This document shows positions 42,238 to 51,200 of a DNA stretch of 64,000 nt, piece by piece. Within the stretch, counting starts at the first letter, position 1. The number at the start of each line of letters is the position of its first letter. Under the pieces are notes generated by a model, which searched no databases, had not been told where the DNA came from, and saw only the letters and a list, made by a program, of their open reading frames with translations. The DNA is from Nocardia brasiliensis NBRC 14402 (GTDB lineage: Bacteria > Actinomycetota > Actinomycetes > Mycobacteriales > Mycobacteriaceae), in the NCBI RefSeq assembly GCF_000308475.2, contig NZ_BAFT02000024.1:1-64000 (forward strand), given 5' to 3'. The position numbers were made by a program, and so were the translations under genes.

Positions 42238-42530
42238 AGCGGCACTCCGCGCGCTGCCTCGCTGCATCGGGGCTGTGGGGCTTGCGTCGGGGCTACGGGG
42301 CAAGGGGGTACCGAGCGGAAGTGCAACCGCCACTGCGGAATCGACGGCTTCACTTATCAAGCATTCATCCCACGGCCGATGGGTCACCGACATTTTCGTA
42401 ATGAGCGTGCGGTCTTGGGAGCGACACCTGAATGGTTCGACCTCGGTGCCGGAGGCGGCCGGTCAGTGAAAAATCAGCGGCAGCGACCTGGTTTCGCTGT
42501 CCCAGCAAAGACGCTATTTTGCAGCTATTT

Positions 42531-42548
42531 CGCAGCCGTACGGCTGCG
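42531..42548 (+). promoter_or_regulatory. 18-base palindrome upstream of araC
   Basis: The perfect palindrome CGCAGCCGTACGGCTGCG lies 60 bases before the start of the AraC-family gene. It could be an operator or a terminator facing the cluster. Confidence 0.35.
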
Positions 42549-42607
42549 GAAGGCTTGATTCTGCTGCCGGCTCGGGCATCCTGGATTGTTATGAGTTTGG
42601 AGAGTTC

Positions 42608-43333
42608 GTGTCCGATCATATCGCTGACAGCATCAAGTACATGTGGGAAAATTGTGGGCAGCAAGTTTCCTTGGATGACCTCGCCGACGTGGCGAAATGC
42701 AGTAAGTTTCACTTCGTGAGACGGTTTCGCGTAGAAACCGGCTGGTCGCCGGTGCGGTTTCTCGCGGCGATCCGGCTGGCGCGCAGCAAGAAGTTATTGG
42801 CGTCCACTTCTATGAAAGTTTCTGAGATCTCATATGCTGTCGGGTATTTGAGTTACGGGACCTTCACGTCACGATTCACCGAAGCGGTCGGACTCAGTCC
42901 GTCGCAGTATCGGCGCTACATCCGCGGCGAACATGTTCCGCTGAGATGGTCCGAGCAACACACATATTGTGGCAGGGATTCCAGCAGGCCGTTGCTGTGT
43001 GGAAAATTGTCCGATCCCGGCGGAATCGCGGCCAGCCGCAGGTATATGAGTATATACTCCGCGGCGAACCCGCTGACGTCCGCCGTTGCGTTATTCAATG
43101 TTCCGGATCGGGGAGCGTTCAGTATCAGCTGCCTACCACCCGGGAAATGGGTGGCTCGGGCGATCGCGGTCTCCACTGTTTGTGACGACAGAAATCGTCG
43201 AACAGTCAGGGATGTCCGCACGGGAATCTGTGAGTTCCGGCTGCGGGAAAACGATCGACTCGAAATCGGTATCACGCTGAGCGAGCAGACGATTCGGAGC
43301 GCCCCATTCTTGCTGGCGCTGCCGCAGCTCTGA
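42608..43333 (+). CDS. AraC-family regulator, Rob-like architecture
   Basis: A 241-aa protein with the double HTH of AraC/XylS regulators at the N-terminus (about residues 5-105): LDDLADVAKCSKFHFVRRFR, then MKVSEISYAVGYLSYGTFTS and FTEAVGLSPSQYRRYI. The C-terminal 120 residues have no recognised family and could bind a ligand, as in Rob/BmrR-like proteins. The start is a GTG with GGAGAG-like sequence (TTTGGAGAGTTC) upstream. The region is a little less GC-rich than its neighbours. It may control the enediyne cluster or belong to the flanking chromosome; the AT-rich cluster elements stop to its left. Confidence 0.8.
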   Translation: MSDHIADSIKYMWENCGQQVSLDDLADVAKCSKFHFVRRFRVETGWSPVRFLAAIRLARSKKLLASTSMKVSEISYAVGYLSYGTFTSRFTEAVGLSPSQYRRYIRGEHVPLRWSEQHTYCGRDSSRPLLCGKLSDPGGIAASRRYMSIYSAANPLTSAVALFNVPDRGAFSISCLPPGKWVARAIAVSTVCDDRNRRTVRDVRTGICEFRLRENDRLEIGITLSEQTIRSAPFLLALPQL

Positions 43334-43363
43334 AACCCACCCCGCGCCCCGGCAAGATCGCGT

Positions 43364-43394
43364 TCAGCCCGGCCCGCCAGTCTGGCCGGGCTGA
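43364..43394 (+). terminator. hairpin terminator after araC
   Basis: Perfect 11-base arms TCAGCCCGGCC / GGCCGGGCTGA with a 9-base loop, 30 bases after the AraC stop. Confidence 0.65.
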
Positions 43395-43558
43395 TCGTGC
43401 TGGGGTGAATCGTCCTGCGGCCCTGGGGCGGACGTGCTCGGCACCTCCGGCCCCGCCTGGCGATCAAAGATCAGGTGAACTATGTTCACTGGGTCGAGAC
43501 CGCGGTCGTGCCGGGGCACCGGCGGCGCACCGTAAGATCACCGGTAGATGAGGGATGT

Positions 43559-44200
43559 ATGGCAACACCCGGCTTCCCGCCGAATACGCTTGATACCGAG
43601 GGCGTTCCGCTGTGGATCAGCGAGCTGGCGGACGACGACCCCAATCATTGTGTGCACGTCGTCCGTGGGCTCGAACCCGCCGCGGCGCTGGAGGTGCTGG
43701 GGGCCAAGGCACGGCTGTTCCGTCCATGCGAACTACCGGCCGGCAAGCCGGACGAGCGGACGTCCCTGCCCGCGGCGGCGCTCGGCGGCGAGCGCGGCGA
43801 TGCCGCGGCGACGCTGCTGGCGGGCCGGATCGGCGAATGGACCTTCGTCTACGACGACGCCGGGGCCACCGACGATGTGGCAGCCCTGTCGGCCGACGGG
43901 CGAGTCGCGGCGACCAGCTACTACTCGATCAACGCGGACGCCAGCCTGACCTACTGTGCCGACGGAAACGAGATCGCCTGGATCAACGTCGACGACCTCG
44001 AACTCGACACCGACCTGGCCGACCTCCCCGCCGAACTCCGCGCGGCCTTCGAAGCCGCAGGCACCCTCGAATTCGACTACCTCGAGCCGGGCGACGCCGA
44101 CTACGCCATCTGCATGCGCGCCGTCACCGCCCTGGCCGCCCTCCCACCCACCCTCGCCGACCTCCGCCGTATCCCGTTGCTACTCACCCCTTTCGGCTGA
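43559..44200 (+). CDS. hypothetical protein (DUF6461-like)
   Basis: A 213-aa soluble protein. It starts MATPGFPPNT, with GAGGG 5 bases upstream, and has a pattern of the actinobacterial DUF6461-like family: VVRGLEPAAALEVLGAKARL, GEWTFVYDDAG, and SYYSINADASLTYCADG. It is acidic near the C-terminus. The longer frame from 43475 lacks a site. Its function is unknown. It is transcribed alone, after the AraC terminator and outside the cluster. Confidence 0.65.
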   Translation: MATPGFPPNTLDTEGVPLWISELADDDPNHCVHVVRGLEPAAALEVLGAKARLFRPCELPAGKPDERTSLPAAALGGERGDAAATLLAGRIGEWTFVYDDAGATDDVAALSADGRVAATSYYSINADASLTYCADGNEIAWINVDDLELDTDLADLPAELRAAFEAAGTLEFDYLEPGDADYAICMRAVTALAALPPTLADLRRIPLLLTPFG

Positions 44201-44352
44201 GCGCGATGCCACTCGCGCCGGCCGGCGGCGCAGCACGGTCAGCAGCCCCGGCAAGCAAACCTGTTGCTGTGCAAGGAATCGAACTGTTGCCGGTAATCGC
44301 ATCGCCCACCTGGATGGCACGATGACGGGCGATTGCGGGTCGGCGCAATAGG

Positions 44353-45057
44353 ATGACGTTGTCCGGCCGAGATGTGCCGGACATGGATCGCACGAGGTGG
44401 GTAGATCGTTTGACCGAGCAGTCGATTGACGTGGGTCCGCCTGTTTCGGGTGCGGGCGCAGCGGATCGAGGCTCGACCTGGCGGCAGCTCCGGCCGATGC
44501 TCGCCGCCCTCGCGCTGGCCGTCGCGGCGCTCGTGGCGGGGATCATCGCCTGGCCTGTAGACGGTTTGGCGGTTCGCTTCTTCCGGTTCGACGTCATCCC
44601 GCTCGCGGTGGCTCCGCTGCTCTGGACGGCCGCCGTGGTGCTCTTCGTCGTCTTCCCGCCGAGGCGTCCGGCGTACCTCAAATGGATGTGGCGCACGTCG
44701 GCTGCTGTCCTGACGCTGATTACGGTTCCGGTATGGGTATGGACGGCATTGGTGATGTCCCTGAGCCCGCATACGGGCAAGACCGCCATGGTCGAGGTGA
44801 GTCCGGATGGTCGCCACGAAGCCGTCGCGGTGTCCTATTCCGCATTCGATTCGGGCTGTCGCGTGTGGCTTCGGGAGCGCGGCGGGTTGTTCAGCAGGCA
44901 GTCTCTGGTGTGGGAGGAGACCGAAGGATATTGCCCGGTGCGGGTGTCCTTCAGCGATGACACCACGATAAGTGTCACCGATTCCAGTGGCAGACGGACC
45001 ATGACGACAACCTTTGATCCCGAACGAACACAGGTAGACGCCCTGCTGCGCTCGTAG
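44353..45057 (+). CDS. hypothetical membrane protein
   Basis: A 234-aa protein with three hydrophobic segments (PMLAALALAVAALVAGIIA, IPLAVAPLLWTAAVVLFVVF, SAAVLTLITVPVWVWTALVM) and a C-terminal extracytoplasmic or cytosolic domain of about 100 residues rich in beta patterns (MVEVSPDGRHEAVAVSYSAF, VRVSFSDDTTISVTDSSG). No family is recognised. A start at 44353 (ATG) is used, but an internal ATG at 44383 is possible. Nothing ties it to its neighbours. Confidence 0.55.
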   Translation: MTLSGRDVPDMDRTRWVDRLTEQSIDVGPPVSGAGAADRGSTWRQLRPMLAALALAVAALVAGIIAWPVDGLAVRFFRFDVIPLAVAPLLWTAAVVLFVVFPPRRPAYLKWMWRTSAAVLTLITVPVWVWTALVMSLSPHTGKTAMVEVSPDGRHEAVAVSYSAFDSGCRVWLRERGGLFSRQSLVWEETEGYCPVRVSFSDDTTISVTDSSGRRTMTTTFDPERTQVDALLRS

Positions 45058-45123
45058 CCAATCGTTTTCGGATGTGGTGCACACTATTCGGCATCGCCAC
45101 AGTTGGAGCCTGGACTGCGCCGG

Positions 45124-45771
45124 TCAACGGCCCGGTGCGATGAAACCGGACTCGTAGGCGGTGATGACCGCCTGGGTGCGGTCTCGTGCGCGCAGTTTCA
45201 TCAACACGTTGCGGACGTGGGTTTTGACGGTTTCGACACCGAGGAACATCGAGGCCGCGATCTCGGCGTTGCTCAGGCCGCTCGCCATGGCGCGCAGTAC
45301 TTCGGTTTCGCGGTCGGTCAGTTTCGCCTGTGCCAGAACGTTGTTCGGCAGTGGGGGGCGCGCGGCGACCAGCGAGCGGATCGCGCTCGGGAACAGCACC
45401 GAGTCGCTGGTCGTGACCGTGCGGACGGCCTGCACGAACTCTTCGGGCCGAGCTCGCTTGAGCAGGAAGCCCCTCGCGCCGACGCGCAGTGCGTCGTAGA
45501 CATACGAGTCGTTCTCGAAGGTGGTGATCACCACTACCTTCGGCGGGTCGGCCAAGGCGGCCAACAGATTTCTCGTGGCGGCGATACCGTCCACGGTCGG
45601 CATCCGGACGTCCATCAGCACGACGTCCGGTCGCGTTGCGCGGACGCGGTCGAGCACCTCGCTGCCGTCCTGCGCTTCGCCCACCACATCGATGTCGCGC
45701 TCAGCATCCAGGATTGCGCGTAAGCCGGTGCGCACCAGCGGATCGTCGTCCACGACGAGCACCGCGATCAC
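45124..45771 (-). CDS. NarL/LuxR-type response regulator
   Basis: A 215-aa response regulator. Receiver domain: VLVVDDDPLVRTGLRAIL with acidic pair, phosphorylation Asp in VVLMDVRMP, Thr/Lys region ITTFENDSYVYDALRVGARGFLLK. C-terminal LuxR helix-turn-helix: LTDRETEVLRAMASGLSNAE and ETVKTHVRNVLMKLRARDRT. The GTG start at 45771 overlaps the stop of the kinase gene (GTGA), so the pair is co-translated. It probably regulates membrane or cell-envelope genes such as those nearby; the targets are unknown. Confidence 0.9.
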   Translation of the reverse strand: MIAVLVVDDDPLVRTGLRAILDAERDIDVVGEAQDGSEVLDRVRATRPDVVLMDVRMPTVDGIAATRNLLAALADPPKVVVITTFENDSYVYDALRVGARGFLLKRARPEEFVQAVRTVTTSDSVLFPSAIRSLVAARPPLPNNVLAQAKLTDRETEVLRAMASGLSNAEIAASMFLGVETVKTHVRNVLMKLRARDRTQAVITAYESGFIAPGR

Positions 45772-47024
45772 GGCGTCACCACCCACGGCAGGGTGGCATC
45801 GACCGACCATCGCTCACCCGTCGCACCGGCACGTAGCTCGCCGCCGAGCACCAGAACCCGTTCCCGCATACCGATCAATCCGCGCCCGTGTCCGGTCGAC
45901 GACCCGCGGGCCACACCGTTCGACACCTCGAGCTGAACGACGGGCGGCGCCGCACGAACGACGAGATCGATTGCGCCACCGTCACCGTGCCGCACGGCAT
46001 TGGTCAAAGCCTCCTGCAGTACTCGGAAAGCCTCGCGAGATATCGAGTCGGGCACGGTATTCAGATCGCCGACTATGGTAGTCGCGATCCGCGCGCCGTG
46101 GCAGCCGGCGGTGAGTCGATCGAGGCCCGCCAGGGTCGAGCCGGACAGCTCCTCGTCTACGCCCCGGCGCAGCATGCCGAGCGCCTGGTCGAGTTCGTCC
46201 AGGGCGGCTCGTCCGGCTGCCTCGATCTGCTGTAGCGCGCGCCGGGCGAACTCCGGATCGTCGTCGAGCACCCGACCGGCGGCCGCCGCCTGCATCGTCA
46301 TCGCCGTCAATGCGTGGCCGACCGAATCGTGCAGTTCGCGGGCGAGCCGGTTTCCTGCGGCGAGCTTGCGCTCCTGACGGCGCAGCGCGGCCATCTGATC
46401 GGCCTGGGTAGGTCCGAGCAACGCCGGGGCCAGCTGCACCAGCAGCGAACCCGCCCCCGCGACGACGTACACCGCGACAACCAGTAACCCGGCACCCGCA
46501 CAGCCGGTCAGGATGGCCGTCGGCAGGTCGGGAGCCGACACCGTGAACCGCTCGGTCAGATGCAGCGTCGCCTTATGCGAACCGGCGAACGGCACGACGA
46601 GCATCGTCGCGGCGGTCGGGACGGCCCAGATGAACACACTCGTCGCGCAACCGCCGACGATCAGCGTCAGGAAGTACCAGACGGCGCCCCGTGTCCGTGA
46701 TTCCCACGCACGACTCGACGGCGGGTCCGGATCCGGCAGCGGTACCCCCAAAAGCGCTCGGACAACGACTATTTCGAGCGTCCGCACTGCCGGGAGCAAT
46801 GTCACGCCCACGGCGACCACGGCCGTACCGACGGCGAGCGCGAGGACGAGGGCCAGGTCACCCGCGGTGGCCTCCGCGCGCCGCAAGCCGATCACGAAGG
46901 TTGCTGCTAGGCCGACGTAGGGGATGACCGCGACCCCGCCGAGAGCCAGATAGACGCCGCGCAGATAGGTCGACGGCCGCACCAGCGGGCCCGTCGCCGA
47001 CCGCAGCGTCTGCCGGAATTGCAC
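45768..47024 (-). CDS. NarL-type sensor histidine kinase (HisKA_3)
   Basis: A 418-aa kinase. Six or so hydrophobic helices occupy the first 220 residues (YLRGVYLALGGVAVIPYVGL, LALVLALAVGTAVVAVGVTL, and others), followed by the HisKA_3 region ARELHDSVGHALTAMTMQ with the phospho-accepting His. The HATPase domain includes LTNAVRHGDGG and GHGRGLIGMRERVLVLGG. The GTG start at 47024 is chosen because the earlier frame has no helix or site. It lies divergent from the membrane protein at 47131. This is the usual partner of the NarL-type regulator next to it, and its signal is unknown. Confidence 0.85.
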   Translation of the reverse strand: MQFRQTLRSATGPLVRPSTYLRGVYLALGGVAVIPYVGLAATFVIGLRRAEATAGDLALVLALAVGTAVVAVGVTLLPAVRTLEIVVVRALLGVPLPDPDPPSSRAWESRTRGAVWYFLTLIVGGCATSVFIWAVPTAATMLVVPFAGSHKATLHLTERFTVSAPDLPTAILTGCAGAGLLVVAVYVVAGAGSLLVQLAPALLGPTQADQMAALRRQERKLAAGNRLARELHDSVGHALTAMTMQAAAAGRVLDDDPEFARRALQQIEAAGRAALDELDQALGMLRRGVDEELSGSTLAGLDRLTAGCHGARIATTIVGDLNTVPDSISREAFRVLQEALTNAVRHGDGGAIDLVVRAAPPVVQLEVSNGVARGSSTGHGRGLIGMRERVLVLGGELRAGATGERWSVDATLPWVVTP

Positions 47025-47130
47025 ACGTCGATCATCCCAGAACCACGGATACGGCGATTCACTCGAATGGGGGAGTCGATTCACTCCGCGGCGGGAAGTG
47101 GTGCACGCCGCCGTGCAGAACAGTCGAACC

Positions 47131-47583
47131 ATGACTATCAAAACATTCGACAACGCCCGCTCAGTAGTCTGGGCCGGCCGTCTGATCACCCTGCTCGGTG
47201 CCGGTCACACGGTCGGCGCCCTCATCCTCACCCGCGGCTTCTTCGACGACTGGCTGGCCGGCGATCTCTGGGACAGCTCCCTGGATCTGCGAGCGCCCCA
47301 ACCGATCCTGGGCGCCTTCTTCGTCTCGGTAGCCAGCTTCGGTATCCCACTTCTCCTGACCGGCTGGGCCATCACCCGAATGGGCCACCACAACCTGGTC
47401 CCACCCCCGCTCCTCACCTGCACCCTCGCCCTCTGGATCACCGCCTGCGACCTACTCGGCGGCCCGAGCCCCCTCCTCCTCACCTGGCTCTCGATCCTCA
47501 CCCTCCTGATCGCCGCCCACCGCAAATCCCGCGCAGCCACCCCGACCGCCCGGTCCTCCCAAACCCCCACCACGACCCGCTGA
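47131..47583 (+). CDS. small membrane protein (DUF6463-like)
   Basis: A 150-aa protein with about four hydrophobic helices (SVVWAGRLITLLGAGHTVGA, ILGAFFVSVASFGIPLLLTG, LLTCTLALWITACDLL, LLTWLSILTLLIAAH) and a C-terminal polar tail. It resembles the DUF6463 family. The ATG at 47131 (MTIKTFDN) is preferred over 47098. It lies divergent from the two-component system and may be its target; that is speculation. Confidence 0.6.
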   Translation: MTIKTFDNARSVVWAGRLITLLGAGHTVGALILTRGFFDDWLAGDLWDSSLDLRAPQPILGAFFVSVASFGIPLLLTGWAITRMGHHNLVPPPLLTCTLALWITACDLLGGPSPLLLTWLSILTLLIAAHRKSRAATPTARSSQTPTTTR

Positions 47584-47707
47584 CCCGTGGTGGCACAGTC
47601 GAACAGGCTCTGGCCCAGCTGTCGCCGCAGGCCGATTCTCCGTCAGCGCGTTGGTGCATCGACGAGCGCAAGCGGATGGGTACGCAGTCGTACCCGCGGA
47701 GTCGGTA

Positions 47708-48232
47708 ATGGTTGCGGACTGGTGCGTGGTCGACTGGGGTTGGGCGCGCATTCGCAACCGCAAGACGGCAGGATGGGTCTTGGCGATGTCTTTTCTGTTG
47801 CTCATCATGATCGGAGTCGTTGCGCCGAAAGCGGATTCGGTCGAACCGGGCACGCAAACGAACTCAGAGCCCAGCACGACACCGGCCACTACGATTACGA
47901 AACCCATACCCAAACCTGCACCCACGCCGGCAACCAGCTCTGAACCCACACTGATCCCGGCTACCCCGGCACCGACCACTCCGGTGGCGATCCAACCTTT
48001 CGCGCCGTCGGTTCCGTCGACAGCCGCGCCGGTGCCGGCGCCGGAACTCCCCGCCCCGGCGCCCGCACCCCGTCCGCTGCCCGCACCTACAGCGGACGCG
48101 CCTGCTCCCAGAGCGGGAGTGACGCCCGGTGCTTTCTGCAGCCCCGACGGCGCCCCGGGCATCAGCAAGACCGGCAAACCCATGGTGTGTGGCCCCGCCG
48201 GGGACGGACGCTCCCGTTGGCACCAGCCGTGA
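47708..48232 (+). CDS. proline-rich exported or membrane-anchored protein
   Basis: A 174-aa protein. A short N-terminal part and one transmembrane segment (WVLAMSFLLLIMIGVV) precede a long Pro/Ala/Thr-rich linker. A small C-terminal motif, GAFCSPDGAPGISKTGKPMV followed by CGPAGDGRSRW, with two cysteines, is common at the ends of actinobacterial surface proteins. Start at 47708, with GGAG upstream. Probably anchored outside the membrane. Function unknown. Confidence 0.6.
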   Translation: MVADWCVVDWGWARIRNRKTAGWVLAMSFLLLIMIGVVAPKADSVEPGTQTNSEPSTTPATTITKPIPKPAPTPATSSEPTLIPATPAPTTPVAIQPFAPSVPSTAAPVPAPELPAPAPAPRPLPAPTADAPAPRAGVTPGAFCSPDGAPGISKTGKPMVCGPAGDGRSRWHQP

Positions 48233-48254
48233 GCAATTGCCGTGGAGCCGTCGC

Positions 48255-51200
48255 TCAGCACAAGGCCGGCATGGGGACTTCTCTGGCGTAGGTTTGCCAT
48301 TCCGCCGCGGTGAGGAGTGTGGTTTTACTCTCGCAGATCGCTGCGGCGAGTTCCTCGGTTCGAAGGGCATAGACGCGGGCGGGCAAGGCATTACTGGTGG
48401 CGGTCGCGAGATAGCCGGGAGTTCCCGCAAAGCTGACATGCCGGGGACCGTCGTCAACGGTATGCAATTCCAGCGTCACGTGTGGCGATGCGGGGTCCGC
48501 GATGTTCCATATCTCGATCGATCCGTCGCGGCCGATCGCGAGTTCGGTGCCATCGGCCGCGAAGGCGAGAGCGGATATGGTTGCTCGATCACCGGACGGT
48601 CCCCCGAGGGTGGTCACTGCTCGGCTTTCGTCGATGCGACGGATCTCGACTGCGGCACCGTTCGAAACAGCGAGCACGCCTTGATGATTGAGGGCGATCG
48701 CACGCGGATCCCGGGCCATGTCATTGCGGGCGATGGTCTGCTTGCGGGGGACGGACGAGCCGCGGAGATCCCAGACGTCGATATCGTTGCCGCGGGTGAG
48801 TACTGCCAGGACACCCGTGTCGGTGAGGGCCATGGTGGGATGGTCAGGGTAGCTGCCCGGCTGGTCGAGCGGGTTGTCGTTGTCCAGGACGCGAGGGTTT
48901 GTCGACGCGTCGGCGACTTCTTCGAGGTTCCAGATTGCTATCTTCGAAGGCGATGCGACAGCGAGGAGCGTCCCGCTGGGATTCGTTGCGACAGAACCGG
49001 TGCCGCTCGAGCGGACATCGACCGGGGGTAGTCGCCGGGTGGCGCGCCATGGCGAGTGTGCGGAGTTCTGATCGGGTGCGCCTGGATCCCATAGGTACAC
49101 GCCGCTGCTGCCTTCGCTGATGGCTGCGACTCGTCCGTCGGCCGACACGGTGGTGTGCAGTCCGTCGAAGTTCTTTCTTGGTTCGGCAGACCTCCAAGCG
49201 TCCATGTCCCGGGTGATGATCGCTGCGTCGAGTTGTCGGCTGGAAAGGAATCCTGCTCCGACCGAGTTCCATCGACGTAGCAGCGGTGCACTTACGGAGT
49301 ACCCGGCACCCGGTGTGTTCGGGAGGGCGTCGATGGCGATGCCGAAGTCTGTGCGCTGCGTCGGAAGCGACCATATCCAGACCGTTCCGTCGCTGGTGGC
49401 GGCTGCGAGTGAGCGCCCTTGCCGCAAGAAGTGCACAGAATAGACGTCTGCCGGTGTGTGCAGGGTTCGGCCTTTGTCTGCGTCGCTGGAGTTCACAGTG
49501 ATTTCTCGGCCTTGTGCGGCGATGGCTTGGTAGGCGCCGTCGCTGGAGTAGTCCAGATCCAGCAGCGGCTGTCGATCGGTGCTGGTTCCGATCGGTGCGA
49601 CGACGCTGGTGGGTTCGGCGTGCGCTGGTCCATTGCTGAGGTCGAAGAATTCCAGACCGGGCAGTTTCGAGTTCCGGAGTATCAAAGTTCGGCTGTCGGG
49701 GCTGAACATCAGTCGGCGTGTCTGGTTCGTCATGACGGCGATGCTGGTCGGCGGACGATCGAAATCCGGGACCGCGCCGTCGGAGCGGACTCGTGTGGTG
49801 TCCCAGATGCGCACCTGGTTGGTTTGCCCTGGCGACACGGTCCCGGCCGCGCCCAGAAGTGTTCCTGCCGGGCTGTACGCCACGATGGGATAGCCACTGG
49901 GAAGCTCGAGGGTGGGCAGCGGAGCCGGTGCGGTGTCGCTGCTGATGTCCCATCGCAGGATCTTGCCGTTTCGCATCCCTACGGCTATCTCGCGCGAGTT
50001 TGCGGCGGTCGCTGTGGAGACGACTTCGTCGTCCCCGACGGGAAGGTCGTAGATCGGGCGCGGTCGACCTTTCATATCCCACACTTGAACGCGCGCGGTG
50101 CCTGGGACGGCGTCACAGCTGACCGCGTCGTTGCCGAATGGCGTGCATTGCTTCCGGTCGATCTGATGCCAGGCAGTGAGTCGCTGCGCATCCGGACTGA
50201 GAGAGATGCCGGATACCTCGAAATCTATTGGGAATCTTGCCAACTCGTTGACTCCGCTGGCAGTGATCGTCGCGAATGTCACTCGGCCGTCAGGGGCGGC
50301 GGCGGCGAGACGGTCAGTGTTCGGGGCGGTAGTGAGAATCGTTCCGGCGCCGGTGATCCGGTACGGCACATCGCCCGCTGAGGAGCTGAGCAACTCCGTG
50401 CGCGCTTGGGGAGTGTCGGCGATGCGTAACGCTGCCAGCGCTAGTTGCTGGGCGACGGCGGGATCGATCTCGCGCAGCGTGCGTGCGGTGTCGGCGAGCT
50501 GTCGGGAGCGCGTCACCTCGAGTTCGGCGCGGTGGTTCGCGTCGAGTACCCATGTCCATGCGCCCGCCAGGACGGCCACCATCGCGATGGCGAGTGCCAC
50601 GACCCGTCGGGTGGGGTTGGGTCTGGTTCTCGCCTCGGCGATTGCGTCCGCCAGTGTGTGGGCGGGTACGAGTTGCGGACAGAAGCCATGCGGTACAGAG
50701 TCTTTGGCTTCGTTGTAGTCATCGAGGGGGACGATGATCCGCAGGCCTTTGCTGTTCGCGGCAGGGAGTTTGGCCGCGTAGCCGGTGACATGCGCGAGTG
50801 TGCCGTCGGTGTTCAGATCGGCAGTGGCTGTGGTTTTCGGGTCGAGCGTGTGTGGCCTGAGTGCGTGCAAGCGCGGGTGGCGGGGCGCGATGTCGTTGAG
50901 TGCTATCGCTATCGCGACGCTCATCGAGGCGCCGCGCAGCCTCGCGTAGGGACCGCCATGTTCGCCGGTCACTGACCAGAGCACACACGAGTCGGTTTCT
51001 GTGAGTGTGCTGCTGTTCCAGGCGGAATGCAGGCTTCGGATGAATTCGGGGTCGGGTTGGGTGAATCCGCTCCAGGCCGGGTCGGGATGCATTCCGCTGG
51101 GGCCGGATTCGAGTAGGTGCAGAGTCAGTCGGCCGACCTCGCCCTTTTCGTTGCCATTGCTGTCGCGATCGCTGGCGACGAGCAGGACAGGTATTTCGGT

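Larger units (their letters stand above)
42096..42607. other. intergenic region: cassette promoter and right edge of the cluster
   Basis: This 512-base gap holds the promoter region of the minus-strand cassette (42181-42212), a hairpin GGTGGCT / AGCCACC (42219-42237), and an 18-base palindrome before the AraC gene (42531-42548). The rest shows no supported gene. A minus-strand open frame at 42365-42712 is antisense to AraC and is not believed. Confidence 0.45.

Noticed and set aside
42365..42712. Minus-strand frame of 115 codons
   Set aside because: Partly antisense to the AraC gene, without a ribosome-binding site or domain.
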